Counted from the first letter of the stretch, positions 26,177-35,050 are shown. The stretch is DNA of 64,000 nucleotides from Pseudarthrobacter siccitolerans (GCF_001046895.1 NZ_CAQI01000030.1:27215-91214); one strand, 5' to 3'. Notes: generated by a model not told the origin, from the sequence alone. Numbers and translations are program-made.

Positions 26177-26548
26177 ATGGCAAAGTTGACGATCGACGAC
26201 GGTTCCGCGCGCGTTGAGCGCATGCCGGGCTACGAGGGCCGCTACAAAGAGGCGGACGGTTACACCATCGCGTTTGAGCAGTTCGAAGAGGGCGGCGACT
26301 TCACACCGTACTACAAGGGACTGCCCGACGACAGATGCCAAAGCCATCACTGGGGCTACGTGGTGAAGGGCCAGCTCATCATGCATATGCCGGACGGCGA
26401 CGAGGTGGTGGAGGCAGGGGAGGCGTACTACACGCCGCCCGGGCATACCGACGAGCTTGCTCCCGGGACGGTGTTGGTAGAGTTCAGCCCCACGGAGGAA
26501 CTGCAGCGCACCCTCGCGGTAGTGGCGAAGAACCTGGAAGCGGAATAG
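26177..26548 (+). CDS. Cupin-domain protein 2
   Basis: 123 residues; AAGGAACAGG precedes ATG 26177. Cupin barrel with QSHHWGYVVKGQLIMHMPDG and EAYYTPPGHTDELAPG, retaining the HHW and GH metal positions better than its neighbour. The two adjacent cupins share only distant similarity. The downstream hydrolase starts 62 bases later on the same strand. Confidence 0.8.
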   Translation: MAKLTIDDGSARVERMPGYEGRYKEADGYTIAFEQFEEGGDFTPYYKGLPDDRCQSHHWGYVVKGQLIMHMPDGDEVVEAGEAYYTPPGHTDELAPGTVLVEFSPTEELQRTLAVVAKNLEAE

Positions 26549-26610
26549 AACAGCGGCCGACGGCGGGCGGCCGGGTCCCGTACGAAGGGTCCAGTAAGGA
26601 GCGGCATTCC

Positions 26611-27624
26611 ATGCATGCATTTCCTGAACAAGCCTCCGAGCGGCAGGGCGCCACCGCCCACCCGCCCCGCAAGAAGTCCCGGCGCGGGCTGTGGCGTGCC
26701 GGGATCGCCGCCCTCATCATCCTGGGGCTGATCCTTCTGTCCATGGCGGTCAACCTGATCCTGGAGCGGACGGAAAAGGCGAACACGCCTGCCTACGGTG
26801 AGCGAGTCGCCGTCGGAAGCGGTTTTCTGAACGTCTCCCGGAACGGCCAGGCGGGCCAGCCGATCGTCCTCCTGAGCGGGTTGGGAACGCCGGCTCCTGC
26901 CCTCGATTTCCAGCCCTTGATCCGTGAGCTCAACGGCTTCGACGCGATCGTGGTGGAGGGCTTCGGGTATGGCTACAGCGACCCGGAAGCCGGCCCGCGG
27001 ACCAACGAGAACATCAGCAACGAGCTGCACGAAGTGCTGGCCAAGCTTCAGGTGAAGCAGCCGTATGTGCTGGCCGGGCACTCGATCGCCGGTTTCTACA
27101 TGCTTGACTACGCCAACCGGTACCGTTCGGAGGTGGCTGCGGTGGTGGGCATCGACGCCACCATTCCGAAGCCCGGGAATGAACCGGTGCCGGACCCGCA
27201 GCCGGAGTTCAACTGGCAGCGGGCCCTGGTGGTCTCGGGAGTGTTCCGCGCGGTGACCTCGGTGGCGCCCGGCCTCATCGACCCGGACAGCAAGGCCTAT
27301 ACCGACGACGAGCTGCGGCGCATGCGGATGATGATGAACTGGAATTTCGGCAACCCGGCCGTGGTGGATGAGACGGCCCGGATCGGGAACAACTCCGTTG
27401 CCCTTCGCGGTGTGACGTATCCGGACGACCTGCCCGTCCTGGCTTTCGTCGCCGACGAAAAGACCGAGCACACGGCGGAAAAAGCTGCCGCGGCGGAGAA
27501 CCTGCTGCAGAACGTAAAACGCCACGAGATCGTCAAACTCGAAGGCAACCACTACCTGCACTGGACGCAGTCGCCGAAAATGGCAGAGACTATCCGGACG
27601 TTCCTGGGGGGCGGAAATGGGTGA
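26611..27624 (+). CDS. Membrane-anchored alpha/beta hydrolase
   Basis: 337 residues from ATG 26611 (TAAGGAG upstream). One N-terminal membrane anchor (about residues 30-52, LWRAGIAALIILGLILLSMAV) after a basic, Pro-rich tail, then an alpha/beta-hydrolase domain: nucleophile elbow GHSIAG, catalytic Asp region VLAFVADEK, and His in EGNHYLHW. Faces outward if the anchor is a signal-anchor. Substrate unknown. Overlaps the next gene by 8 bases. Confidence 0.88.
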   Translation: MHAFPEQASERQGATAHPPRKKSRRGLWRAGIAALIILGLILLSMAVNLILERTEKANTPAYGERVAVGSGFLNVSRNGQAGQPIVLLSGLGTPAPALDFQPLIRELNGFDAIVVEGFGYGYSDPEAGPRTNENISNELHEVLAKLQVKQPYVLAGHSIAGFYMLDYANRYRSEVAAVVGIDATIPKPGNEPVPDPQPEFNWQRALVVSGVFRAVTSVAPGLIDPDSKAYTDDELRRMRMMMNWNFGNPAVVDETARIGNNSVALRGVTYPDDLPVLAFVADEKTEHTAEKAAAAENLLQNVKRHEIVKLEGNHYLHWTQSPKMAETIRTFLGGGNG

Positions 27625-28069
27625 TTCGGAACTGACTGAAGTCCGCGGGTTGTATGAGGCCTTGATCGGTGCCTGGAACAGGCGGGACGCCCGGGCAATG
27701 GCGGACTGCTTCAGGAAAGGCGGGCTCCAGATCGGGTTCGATGGCAGCACCGCTACCGGACCGGATGAGATCTTCCGGCACCTCGATCCCATCTTCAAGG
27801 GTCACGCCACCGCCACGTACGTCACCAAGGTGCGCGAAGTACGCCGGCTCGCACCCGATACCGCGCTGCTGACCGCCATCGCCGGACTGGTGCCCCCGGG
27901 CCGGGTGGACATTTCACCGGCAACCAACGCCCATCAAACGCTGGTGGCCGTGCGCGAGGACGGGGTCTGGGGCATCGAACTCTTCCAGAACACGCCCGCT
28001 CAGTTCCATGGCAGGCCCGAGCTGGTCAACGCGATGACGGCAGAGCTGCATCAACTGCTTCCAAAGTGA
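27617..28069 (+). CDS. NTF2-like protein (SgcJ/EcaC family)
   Basis: 150 residues, cone-shaped NTF2-like fold: EVRGLYEALIGAWNRRDARAMADCF near the start and a terminal beta sheet (TNAHQTLVAVREDGVWGIELFQNTPA). Members of the SgcJ/EcaC group are small ligand-binding or hydrolase-like proteins with unassigned roles. Starts inside the end of the hydrolase gene, so coupled to it. Confidence 0.82.
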   Translation: MGDSELTEVRGLYEALIGAWNRRDARAMADCFRKGGLQIGFDGSTATGPDEIFRHLDPIFKGHATATYVTKVREVRRLAPDTALLTAIAGLVPPGRVDISPATNAHQTLVAVREDGVWGIELFQNTPAQFHGRPELVNAMTAELHQLLPK

Positions 28070-28222
28070 AGCCAACAGCCAAGACTACTTCCGCCGGCCA
28101 TCGGGCACTTGTATGATGTGGACCGGAGAGCCGGGAAGCCTGGTCGGCCCGTGTGCTGGAAGGCATGCGGCACGCCCCTGGCATCCGCCTTGGGTGTGGT
28201 TGCTGCGACCCAAGGAACGGCC

Positions 28223-29173
28223 ATGCATCAAGCACAACCTCCCGTCATCCACACCGCCGGCCTCGTCAAAAGGTTCGGCGGCACTGCCGCGCTTGCCGGT
28301 CTGGACCTCTCCGTCAGGCCTGGCGAAGTCCACGGCTTCCTCGGTCCCAACGGAGCTGGAAAATCCACCACGCTGCGCATCCTGCTGGGCCTGATCCGCC
28401 CCACATCCGGTAAGGCACGGGTGTTCGGCATGGACCCGTGGGCCGAGCCGGTGCGCGCACACCGGGACATAGCGTATGTCCCCGGCGACGTGACGCTGTG
28501 GCCCAACCTCACCGGCGGCGAAGTGATCGACCTGCTCGCCGGGCTTCGCGGCGGCGCGGACGAGGGCCTGCGCCGGCAGCTGATAGACGAGTTTGACTTC
28601 GATCCGCGGAAAAAGGCGCGGACCTATTCGAAAGGCAACAGGCAGAAGGCGGCCCTGATCGCGGCGTTTGCCAGGCCCGCCCGCCTCTATTTACTGGACG
28701 AACCGAGCTCGGGCCTGGATCCGGTGATGGATGCCGTGTTCCGGCGGCATGTCCGCCGGGTCACTGCGGACGGGGCAACGGTACTGCTGTCCAGCCACAT
28801 CCTGGCCGAGGTGGAACAGCTGTGTGACAGGGTAACCATCATCCGGTCCGGTGCGGCGGTGGAGTCCGGGACCCTGGCGGAACTTCGGCACCTGACGCGG
28901 ATCCGCTTCCGGATAACTTCAACGCTGGCGCCGGAGGTGCTGGCGGCCCGGCCCGGCATCCATGACCTCCGCAGTGACGGGGGTTCCACAGTGTTCGACG
29001 CCGACCCCGCCCACCTCAGCTCTGTCCTGGCGGACCTGGCAGCGGCCGGAATCACGGGCATCACGGCGGCGCCTCCGTCCCTGGAGGAGCTGTTTATGCG
29101 CCATTACGGCGAGCAAGCTGCCGGCCGGGAGAGCCGGGTAAGCCTGAAAAGCGGAAAGGGCCAGGCCCTGTGA
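28223..29173 (+). CDS. ABC exporter ATP-binding protein (antibiotic-resistance type)
   Basis: 316 residues. Walker A GPNGAGKST, signature region TYSKGNRQKAALIAAF (a variant of LSGGQ), Walker B LYLLDEPSSGLDP, then a C-terminal regulatory domain. ATG 28223 follows AAGGAACGG; the longer upstream frame looks non-coding. With the following permease it matches tetronasin-type (TnrB) polyketide-antibiotic exporters. Confidence 0.9.
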   Translation: MHQAQPPVIHTAGLVKRFGGTAALAGLDLSVRPGEVHGFLGPNGAGKSTTLRILLGLIRPTSGKARVFGMDPWAEPVRAHRDIAYVPGDVTLWPNLTGGEVIDLLAGLRGGADEGLRRQLIDEFDFDPRKKARTYSKGNRQKAALIAAFARPARLYLLDEPSSGLDPVMDAVFRRHVRRVTADGATVLLSSHILAEVEQLCDRVTIIRSGAAVESGTLAELRHLTRIRFRITSTLAPEVLAARPGIHDLRSDGGSTVFDADPAHLSSVLADLAAAGITGITAAPPSLEELFMRHYGEQAAGRESRVSLKSGKGQAL

Positions 29174-30792
29174 TGGGCGCCGTTTTGAGGCTGGGCCTGC
29201 TCCAGGCCCGCCGGGACCACGGAGTGCTGGCCGCCTGGATCCTGGGCATCACCGGAATTGGCTATGCGGCTGCCACCGCCATCACCACGCAGTTCAGTGC
29301 GGACAACGAGCGCGCGGCCCTGATTTCCACGGCCGCGGCAAGTCCCGCCTTCCTGTTCCTCCGGGGGCTCCCGGACGGCATCAGCACAGGGGCGGTGACG
29401 TTCTTCCAGGGTTTTTCGTTCACCGCAGTCCTGGCTGGGCTGATGAGTACGCTCCTGGTGGTCCGGCACACCCGCGCGGATGAGGACCAAGGCCGCCTGG
29501 AACTGGTGGGATCCACCCCGGTGGCCAGGACGGCGTCCCTGCTGGCGGCCCTGCTGCTCAGTGTCTGCGCCAACGGAATCCTGGCCTTGGCTGTTGCCGC
29601 CGGCTTCATCGGCGCGGGGCTCCCAGTTGCCGGATCCTTCCTCGCGGGCGCAGCCGTGGGCGCCGTGGGCCTGTTCTTCGCGGCCGCCGCCGCGGTGGTG
29701 GCCCAGGTTATGCCCTCGGGCCGCAGCGCGAACGGAGTTTCCGCCGCCGTGGTGGGTGGTGCCTACCTGATACGGGGCGCAGGTGATGCCCTCGGCACGG
29801 CCGACAGCTCGCTGCTGCACGTCACCGCGGCCTGGCCATCCGTGCTCTCACCCATCGGCTGGGGCCAGCGCATCCGGCCTTTCACGGACAGTGATCCCGT
29901 GCCCTTGCTGATACTCACCGCCGGGGCAGTGATCCTGGCTGTGGCAGCTGCAGCACTGCAGAACAGCAGGGACCTGGGCGCGAGCTACATTGCGGCAGAC
30001 GAATCAGGAGCGGAACGGGCGCGCTCCGGCCTGGTCTCGATGCTGGGGCTGGCATGGCGTCTCCAGCGGGGAACCCTGGCAGGATGGAGCGTGACAGCCG
30101 GAGTGCTGGGCGTGGTGGCCGGCGGGCTGGGCCCGGTGATCCGGGATGCCCTGGCGGGAAATCCGTCCGTGGCGGAATTGATGAGCCGGCTCGTGCCGGG
30201 CGAAGCGGCCATGGTGGACCTCTTCACCGCCGCCATGCTGGGCCTCGCGGGGATCATGGCTGCCGCGGCCGGCATCCAGGCCGTGCTGCGGCTGTGGACG
30301 GAAGAGGCTGAAGGGCGGGCTGAACTGCTGCTGGCGGTTCCGGCGTCGCGGCTGCGCTGGATAGGAGGATCGCTGGCCGTCGCGGCAATCTCGACGACGG
30401 CAGTCGCCGCTGCGGCGGGAGTCTCGGCCGCCGTCGTGCTCGCCCTGGTGCAGGCGGGCGGCAGCAGCCCCGGGATGGTGCTGGCCGGCGCCCTGGCGCA
30501 CGTCCCGGCAGCGCTCGTTTTCCCTGCCCTGACCGTGCTCGTGTTCTCGGTCCGGCCCCGGTGGGCGGGACCTTTTGGCTGGAATTCCCTGGCGGGAGCA
30601 CTGGTCCTGGGACAGTTTGGCGGATTGCTGGGGCTGCCTGCCTGGCTCCAGGACCTGAGCCCGTTCCGGCATTCGTCAGGGATGCCCGTTGAAGCCTTCA
30701 ACCTTGACGGCGCCCTGCTGATGGGGGTCCTTGCTGTGGCTGCGGCGGCAGCAGCCGGCCGCCTGGTGCGGGAGAGGGATCTGGCCGTCTGA
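29173..30792 (+). CDS. ABC-2 type exporter permease (tetronasin/polyketide type)
   Basis: 539 residues with about 12 membrane helices and two similar halves, the layout of TnrB3-like permeases. ATG 29173 overlaps the ATPase stop by one base; GTG 29170 is an equally possible start. Pumps an unknown hydrophobic compound. The next 388 bases are gene-poor. Confidence 0.88.
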   Translation: MGAVLRLGLLQARRDHGVLAAWILGITGIGYAAATAITTQFSADNERAALISTAAASPAFLFLRGLPDGISTGAVTFFQGFSFTAVLAGLMSTLLVVRHTRADEDQGRLELVGSTPVARTASLLAALLLSVCANGILALAVAAGFIGAGLPVAGSFLAGAAVGAVGLFFAAAAAVVAQVMPSGRSANGVSAAVVGGAYLIRGAGDALGTADSSLLHVTAAWPSVLSPIGWGQRIRPFTDSDPVPLLILTAGAVILAVAAAALQNSRDLGASYIAADESGAERARSGLVSMLGLAWRLQRGTLAGWSVTAGVLGVVAGGLGPVIRDALAGNPSVAELMSRLVPGEAAMVDLFTAAMLGLAGIMAAAAGIQAVLRLWTEEAEGRAELLLAVPASRLRWIGGSLAVAAISTTAVAAAAGVSAAVVLALVQAGGSSPGMVLAGALAHVPAALVFPALTVLVFSVRPRWAGPFGWNSLAGALVLGQFGGLLGLPAWLQDLSPFRHSSGMPVEAFNLDGALLMGVLAVAAAAAAGRLVRERDLAV

Positions 30793-31180
30793 AGATGGCA
30801 TATGACTTGACTGCCTTTGGACGCTCCGTTAGATTGCGAAAGCATTTTCTTTGAGGGGGACAAATGGAAATCCAGGCAGCCACAAACAGTGGCCGGTGGC
30901 GTACTTATCTCTGATAGCCGTTCCGGTCATTCGCGTCCATTGCGCCTTGGCAGAAGTTTTGGTAACGGCTGTTTCCCGTTTACCACATGTTTACCCGCTG
31001 CTGAACCCAGCGCCGATTCAAGCCGGGCAAATTCACCTGCACGGCAGCATTGCTGTACCGGAATGAGCAATAGCAAAAGAAGCGTACTTAGTAAGTCTAT
31101 CGACTTTATTAAAGGTGCTATGCTCCTCTAGGTCCTGCCGAACAGTGCAGCGACTTACATGGAAAAATAATGGGGGAAAT
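30793..31180. other. Leader region upstream of the peptide/ABC cassette
   Basis: AT-richer than its surroundings. Contains a promoter (30807-30835), a 16-codon mini-ORF at 30864-30914 behind GAGGGGG (MEIQAATNSGRWRTYL), and another short frame ending KSIDFIKGAMLL at 31134. The stretch 31084-31094, ACTTAGTAAGT, has 5-base inverted arms. No long gene is supported. It could be a long 5' leader with attenuation or a decayed small gene. Confidence 0.45.
30807..30835 (+). promoter_or_regulatory. Sigma-70-type promoter
   Basis: TTGACT (30807-30812) and TAGATT (30830-30835) separated by 17 bases, followed 18 bases later by GAGGGGG and an ATG. It points toward the peptide/ABC/M50 cassette. Confidence 0.6.
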
Positions 31181-31420
31181 ATGCTGGCAGCGACTGCAGG
31201 CAATGTAAGCAGCACAATGGTGATGGCCCGTAACAAAGTGGACGGCATGATTGTCAGGTACGACGGATGGTTTCTCGTGCTTCTTGCTGTGCTGATGGTA
31301 TTGGCCTTCGCGCTGCTGGCAGCAATGGCTATCTGGTGCCTTTCGCAGGGCAAGGGACGCTTCACTGGCAATTGGCAGTGGAGCCAGTGGGGCGTCTCCG
31401 TCCTGGTCGAATGCCGCTAG
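31181..31420 (+). CDS. 79-residue candidate precursor peptide with one membrane helix
   Basis: ATG 31181 behind GGGGGA. Layout: polar N-terminus (1-28), one hydrophobic helix (about 29-52), then a short aromatic tail with cysteines at 53 and 78 enclosing GNWQWSQWGVSVLVE. No homologue recognised. Its position directly ahead of an ABC ATPase, a large permease, a 2-TM protein and a minimal M50 intramembrane protease suggests that the tail is released by cleavage and exported, as for a bacteriocin, pheromone or epipeptide-like product. It could instead be a small membrane accessory subunit. A GTG at 31115 would add 22 residues but has no ribosome site. Confidence 0.6.
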   Translation: MLAATAGNVSSTMVMARNKVDGMIVRYDGWFLVLLAVLMVLAFALLAAMAIWCLSQGKGRFTGNWQWSQWGVSVLVECR

Positions 31421-31504
31421 ATCTGTCATAGCGTGAACGTCATGGTGACGCGTTCTGCAGCTGCAGGGCGCGCCACCATGGTGAAGCATGAAAGGGGAAT
31501 ATCA

Positions 31505-32224
31505 ATGCTTCTCAGCGTCAAAAATCTGGACTACTCGTACAACTCCCGCAGCCAGGTGCTTCACGGCGTCTCCTTCGACCTTGCCGGCGGCCGGATCGTC
31601 GGCCTTATCGGCCCTAACGGATCCGGCAAATCCACCCTGATCAAGGTCATCCTTGATCTGCTGAAGCTGCAGCGGGGCGCTGTTGTCATCGCAGGCGGCA
31701 GCAACCAGGACCGCAAAGCGAAGATGGCGTCGATTTATCTATCGAGCAATGACTACCTGCCGGAGTTCCTGAGCGGCGAGGAGTACTTGAGGTTCATGCA
31801 CGGGCTGTACGGCGAGGAGCTCGACGTGGACGAAATGACGCTGCAGTTTGAACGGTATTCAATGCGCGGCCGGCAGCGGGACCTGATTGAGGACTACTCG
31901 CACGGGATGCGGAAAAAGGTCCAGCTGATCGCCGCCCTGATGCTAAAACGTCCGCTCACCGTCATCGACGAAACCCTGAACGGCGTGGACCTGGACGCCG
32001 TCTACACCTTCGAGGCGGACGTCCGGAAGCTCGCAAGCGAGGGGCGGTCCGTGCTGCTGTGCAGCCATGATTTCGGGATGCTCGAAAACGTGGCGGACGA
32101 GGTGATGGTGCTGAACATGGGCGCCCTTGTCTCGAAGTCCAGCACCAGCGAAATTCTTGCGGACAACGGATCGCTCAGCAGCCTCGCACGTGAACTCGTC
32201 CAGGCTATGGACGCCCCTCAGTGA
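31505..32224 (+). CDS. ABC transporter ATP-binding protein of the peptide cassette
   Basis: 239 residues; GAAAGGGG before ATG 31505. Walker A GPNGSGKST, a degenerate signature (EDYSHGMRKKVQL), Walker B PLTVIDETLNGVD with T in place of the usual P after DE, and switch His in LCSHDF. Class associated with lantibiotic/bacteriocin export and immunity. GTG of the permease overlaps its stop by 4 bases. Confidence 0.9.
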   Translation: MLLSVKNLDYSYNSRSQVLHGVSFDLAGGRIVGLIGPNGSGKSTLIKVILDLLKLQRGAVVIAGGSNQDRKAKMASIYLSSNDYLPEFLSGEEYLRFMHGLYGEELDVDEMTLQFERYSMRGRQRDLIEDYSHGMRKKVQLIAALMLKRPLTVIDETLNGVDLDAVYTFEADVRKLASEGRSVLLCSHDFGMLENVADEVMVLNMGALVSKSSTSEILADNGSLSSLARELVQAMDAPQ

Positions 32225-33648
32225 GCATTAAGAGTGTTCTTCTGCTGTCCAAAATGTTCTGGCACTTCATCGTCCGGCGGGTCCTGGGAAGGGGGCTCCT
32301 GAGGAGCCGAAGCGTCCAAGTCTCCGCCCTGCTCCTGGTGGTGCTGGCCTTCGCCGGCTTCTGCTTCATGAGCTACGTGATCATCCGGCAGTACCTGGGC
32401 GGAACCGGACTGCTGGATCCGATCCTCCAGGTCGCCAACGCCTCCGTGGGTTTTTGGGTCCTGATCGTCTATACGCTGATACGGGTTCTTTTCCTCAAAG
32501 CCGATGAACTGCTGCGCCTTTCGTTCAGCCTTCCCGTGACGAACAAGGAGCGCACGCTCGCGTTCACCCTGTTCGAGTCCACCATCGTCCTGTGTCTCAC
32601 GGTTTTCATCTTCGGCGCCTTCTCACTCTCCACGGTGATTCTGGAGGGTCAGCGGTACATCCCCATGGTCCTGGCCTCCATCTGGTTCCCGGCCATCACC
32701 ACCTACCTGGTGCTGAGCCTTGGATACTTCCTCCTGGAACGCCTGCTGCTGGCGGCCGGCCTGGCCCGGCTGCGGGGCCTGCTGGTCCCCATGGTGCTCG
32801 CGCTTGGCCTGGCCCTCGCCTTCCCGTATTCCACCGAACTGAGCAACCGCATTGTTGAAAGCTACTTCTACGGGCAGACGTTCTTCGCCCCGCCCCTGGT
32901 CTACGCGGCAGTCCAGGACCGGTATGGGCTGGGGGCCGCAGCTGCTGTCTTCGCAGCCGCTTCGGCTGTATTGCTGCTTCTCATAGTGGCTGCTGCGCCC
33001 CGCAGTTACGTTGCGGTGCGGCGCTTCTTCAAAGTCCTGCCATCGTCCCTGGCCGGCACCAAGTTCGGCGCCTACCTGCTCGTTCTAGTCCGCAGCTTCG
33101 AGACCACCGTTGCGGTGGCGTTTATGGTCATCTACACGGTGTTCGCCGTGTTGCAGAACCTCGTGCTGCCGCCCTTTGTCCTGGTGCTGATCACGTTCCA
33201 GGGAATATACGCCTACTCCAACTCGGAACCGCTCCGGAGGTTGTCGGCCTATTCAGGGGGGCCCTTCCGGAACTACCTCTGCCTCGTGGGATCGCAGGCG
33301 GTCCTGTTCCTGGCCATTGCCCTGCCCACTGTTGCCGCGGCACAGTTTCAGGGCATTGCCTTCGGTACCAGCCTGATGATTGTGGGATTTTGCCTGGGCA
33401 ACATCCTGATTTCCACATTGATCGGCATAGCCTTCCCGCCGGAAAAGGGAAACCCCTTTACCGTGCTGATGGGAGTAGTCCTCACATTGATTGTTGTGAT
33501 GACCGTGGCCTTGGGATTGAACATCTTCAACCTCAGCATGACGCTCAATGCACTCATATTTTTACTGCTGAATGCAGTTGTTGTTTTTTACAGTATTTTG
33601 GGCATGAAAAGAATGGAGAAGATTAACCGCAATGAAATGGCTGCTTAA
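32221..33648 (+). CDS. Large ABC permease of the peptide cassette
   Basis: 475 residues, about 12 hydrophobic segments, no extracellular domain; not a classical MacB/FtsX permease. Resembles the multi-helix permeases paired with peptide-immunity ATPases. Base composition falls toward the 3' end (T-rich stretches around 33560-33600), unlike the flanking genes, which fits acquisition by transfer. Start GTG 32221 is coupled to the ATPase; its end overlaps the next gene by 17 bases. Confidence 0.85.
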   Translation: MSIKSVLLLSKMFWHFIVRRVLGRGLLRSRSVQVSALLLVVLAFAGFCFMSYVIIRQYLGGTGLLDPILQVANASVGFWVLIVYTLIRVLFLKADELLRLSFSLPVTNKERTLAFTLFESTIVLCLTVFIFGAFSLSTVILEGQRYIPMVLASIWFPAITTYLVLSLGYFLLERLLLAAGLARLRGLLVPMVLALGLALAFPYSTELSNRIVESYFYGQTFFAPPLVYAAVQDRYGLGAAAAVFAAASAVLLLLIVAAAPRSYVAVRRFFKVLPSSLAGTKFGAYLLVLVRSFETTVAVAFMVIYTVFAVLQNLVLPPFVLVLITFQGIYAYSNSEPLRRLSAYSGGPFRNYLCLVGSQAVLFLAIALPTVAAAQFQGIAFGTSLMIVGFCLGNILISTLIGIAFPPEKGNPFTVLMGVVLTLIVVMTVALGLNIFNLSMTLNALIFLLLNAVVVFYSILGMKRMEKINRNEMAA

Positions 33649-33955
33649 ATCCCTGATGGGACTCACGGTTTCTTTCGTCATCACCATGGCTGTTGTTGTG
33701 GTGGCATTTATGCTGACCATGTTTTCCGCTTCCGAAGTAGGCGTGAGGAAATCCGGGCTGTTCGGATCCCTGTTTTTTGAGCCGCACCAGCTTGAGAACG
33801 GGGCAACCGGTTTGGAATTTGGCGTGTCCAACGCACTTCCCATTTTCATCATCTTCCTGGTGCTGACCGTTTTCGCCATCGCCACCACCGTGATGCTTGA
33901 CCGGCTGAAGGCGTACAAGAAGGCTCTCCAGCAGCAGGGCGCTACCCCTGCCTGA
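33632..33955 (+). CDS. Two-TM membrane protein of the peptide cassette
   Basis: 107 residues: helix 1 (about 6-31, LMGLTVSFVITMAVVVVAFMLTMF), a ~35-residue external loop with FGSLFFEPHQLENGATGLEFGVSN, helix 2 (about 68-90), then a basic cytoplasmic tail. No known family recognised. Overlap with the permease indicates a shared complex, for example an accessory or immunity subunit. Confidence 0.8.
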   Translation: MKWLLKSLMGLTVSFVITMAVVVVAFMLTMFSASEVGVRKSGLFGSLFFEPHQLENGATGLEFGVSNALPIFIIFLVLTVFAIATTVMLDRLKAYKKALQQQGATPA

Positions 33956-33986
33956 GGTCGCAGCCCGGGACCTCACCTTCGGGTAC

Positions 33987-34472
33987 GTGCTGCGGGCAAT
34001 AATCCGCTCCTGCCGGTTGCCCCTGGCCGCAGTGCTTCTGGCGGCAGCCGCCTGCAGTCTACTGGGCCTCATTCTGGCCCACCTGTATCTCGCCGAAATC
34101 GCTCTCTGGCTATTGGCTCATTTCGTATGCCTGCTGGCCGGGTTTGTCATTCACGAAACGGCGCACGCCTATGCTGGCAGGATGTGCCGGGGCATTGCCG
34201 CATTCAGGGTGGAGAGCACCATGTTCCGGTTTTCCCTTCAGCCCGTTGGCTTCCTCTTCGGGTGGCAGGTCGCCCTGATAGCCATCACCGGTCCTCTGGC
34301 TGCCGCCCTGGCTGGGTGCCTTCTTTTCGCCGCGGCTCCCGGGTTGTCCCTCCATTATTGGTTCTGGCTGCATCTGGCTTTCCTGACGCCCCTGTTTGGC
34401 GATGGCAGAAGCCTCCTCATCGGGCTGCGCGGTTTGCGCGCCCGCCGGCAACTGTTCAGTGTGAACGGGTAA
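33987..34472 (+). CDS. Minimal M50-type (site-2) membrane metalloprotease
   Basis: 161 residues, four to five hydrophobic segments. Zinc site HETAHAYAG (HExxH) at about residues 51-55 inside a helix and a later LTPLFGDGRSLL, equivalent to the NxxPxxDGG helix of S2P proteases. Lacks PDZ/CBS domains, like the YydH-type proteases that process exported peptides. GTG 33987 has a weak ribosome site, so the exact start is uncertain. Last gene of the cassette. Confidence 0.8.
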   Translation: MLRAIIRSCRLPLAAVLLAAAACSLLGLILAHLYLAEIALWLLAHFVCLLAGFVIHETAHAYAGRMCRGIAAFRVESTMFRFSLQPVGFLFGWQVALIAITGPLAAALAGCLLFAAAPGLSLHYWFWLHLAFLTPLFGDGRSLLIGLRGLRARRQLFSVNG

Positions 34473-34606
34473 GTCGGAGGTGGACCTAAAACCCGTGCAT
34501 TCCCGCCCAGTTACTTCCGCCCGGCAGCCGGACAGGTGGCCCGCACGCCGTCCTTTTCCGCGCGGCGCTGTGCCGGACTGGGGGGCAACTGGGGTGGAAT
34601 GCGCCG

Positions 34607-34630
34607 GGTTTCGACAGGCCCAACCACCGG
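34607..34630. repeat. GGTTTCGACAGGCCCAACC element
   Basis: One copy of the dispersed TTTCGACAGG(C)CCAACCACCGG element, here with one base changed from the copy at 17670. It lies in the degraded stretch 34473-34664 after the M50 gene. Confidence 0.7.
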
Positions 34631-34664
34631 CCGTTGAACGTACGACGGCGGCCCCTGCTTTGCG

Positions 34665-34910
34665 CTATCGGGTGGCAGGCAGGGGCGTGAGGACCATGTC
34701 ATCCGCCTTGGGCAGCACATGCTTGAGGCGGTGCCGTGCTTCCCGGGTGACCTGGTCAGCGTCAGCCAGCGTGAGGCCGTCGTCCATGACCAAAGTGGCA
34801 GCGCACTGCAGGCCGTGGCCAGACCAGCGCAGCTTGAACCGCGGCACAGCCAGGACGCCCGGCGTGCCCTCGAGCGCTTTCCGGGACGCCTCCACCAGGT
34901 CCGGCCTGCT
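34665..34910 (-). pseudogene. C-terminal remnant of a cation diffusion facilitator
   Basis: The frame reads DLVEASRKALEGTPGVLAV, then CAATLVMDDGLTLADADQV and REARHRLKHVLPKADDMVL: the cytoplasmic dimerisation domain (ZT_dimer) that ends CDF transporters. No transmembrane domain precedes it. Upstream the frame runs directly into a 63-base palindromic element, which supplies the apparent N-terminus, so the gene was truncated there. A CDF-like transporter without this tail is encoded at 51475-52107. Confidence 0.6.
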
Positions 34911-34973
34911 GCGCGAGATGTCATTTGACGGCAGTCCCAGGCCCCGACACTGCCGCGAAGTGGCATCTCGCGC
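34911..34973. repeat. 63-base REP-like palindrome
   Basis: GCGCGAGATG at 34911-34920 and CATCTCGCGC at 34964-34973 are perfect outer arms; GGCAGT/ACTGCC inner arms continue the hairpin. It marks the breakpoint of the CDF remnant. Confidence 0.8.
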
Positions 34974-35050
34974 AGGTTCTGACGCTCGGGCGGCCCACCC
35001 AATCTCCACTCTGCGTCTTGCGCGACAGTCCGTCAGTGTGCCTACTATCT

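Noticed and set aside
30817..31131. 104-codon frame in the leader of the peptide cassette
   Set aside because: Start lies inside the promoter, composition is not gene-like; only its last codons resemble a peptide.
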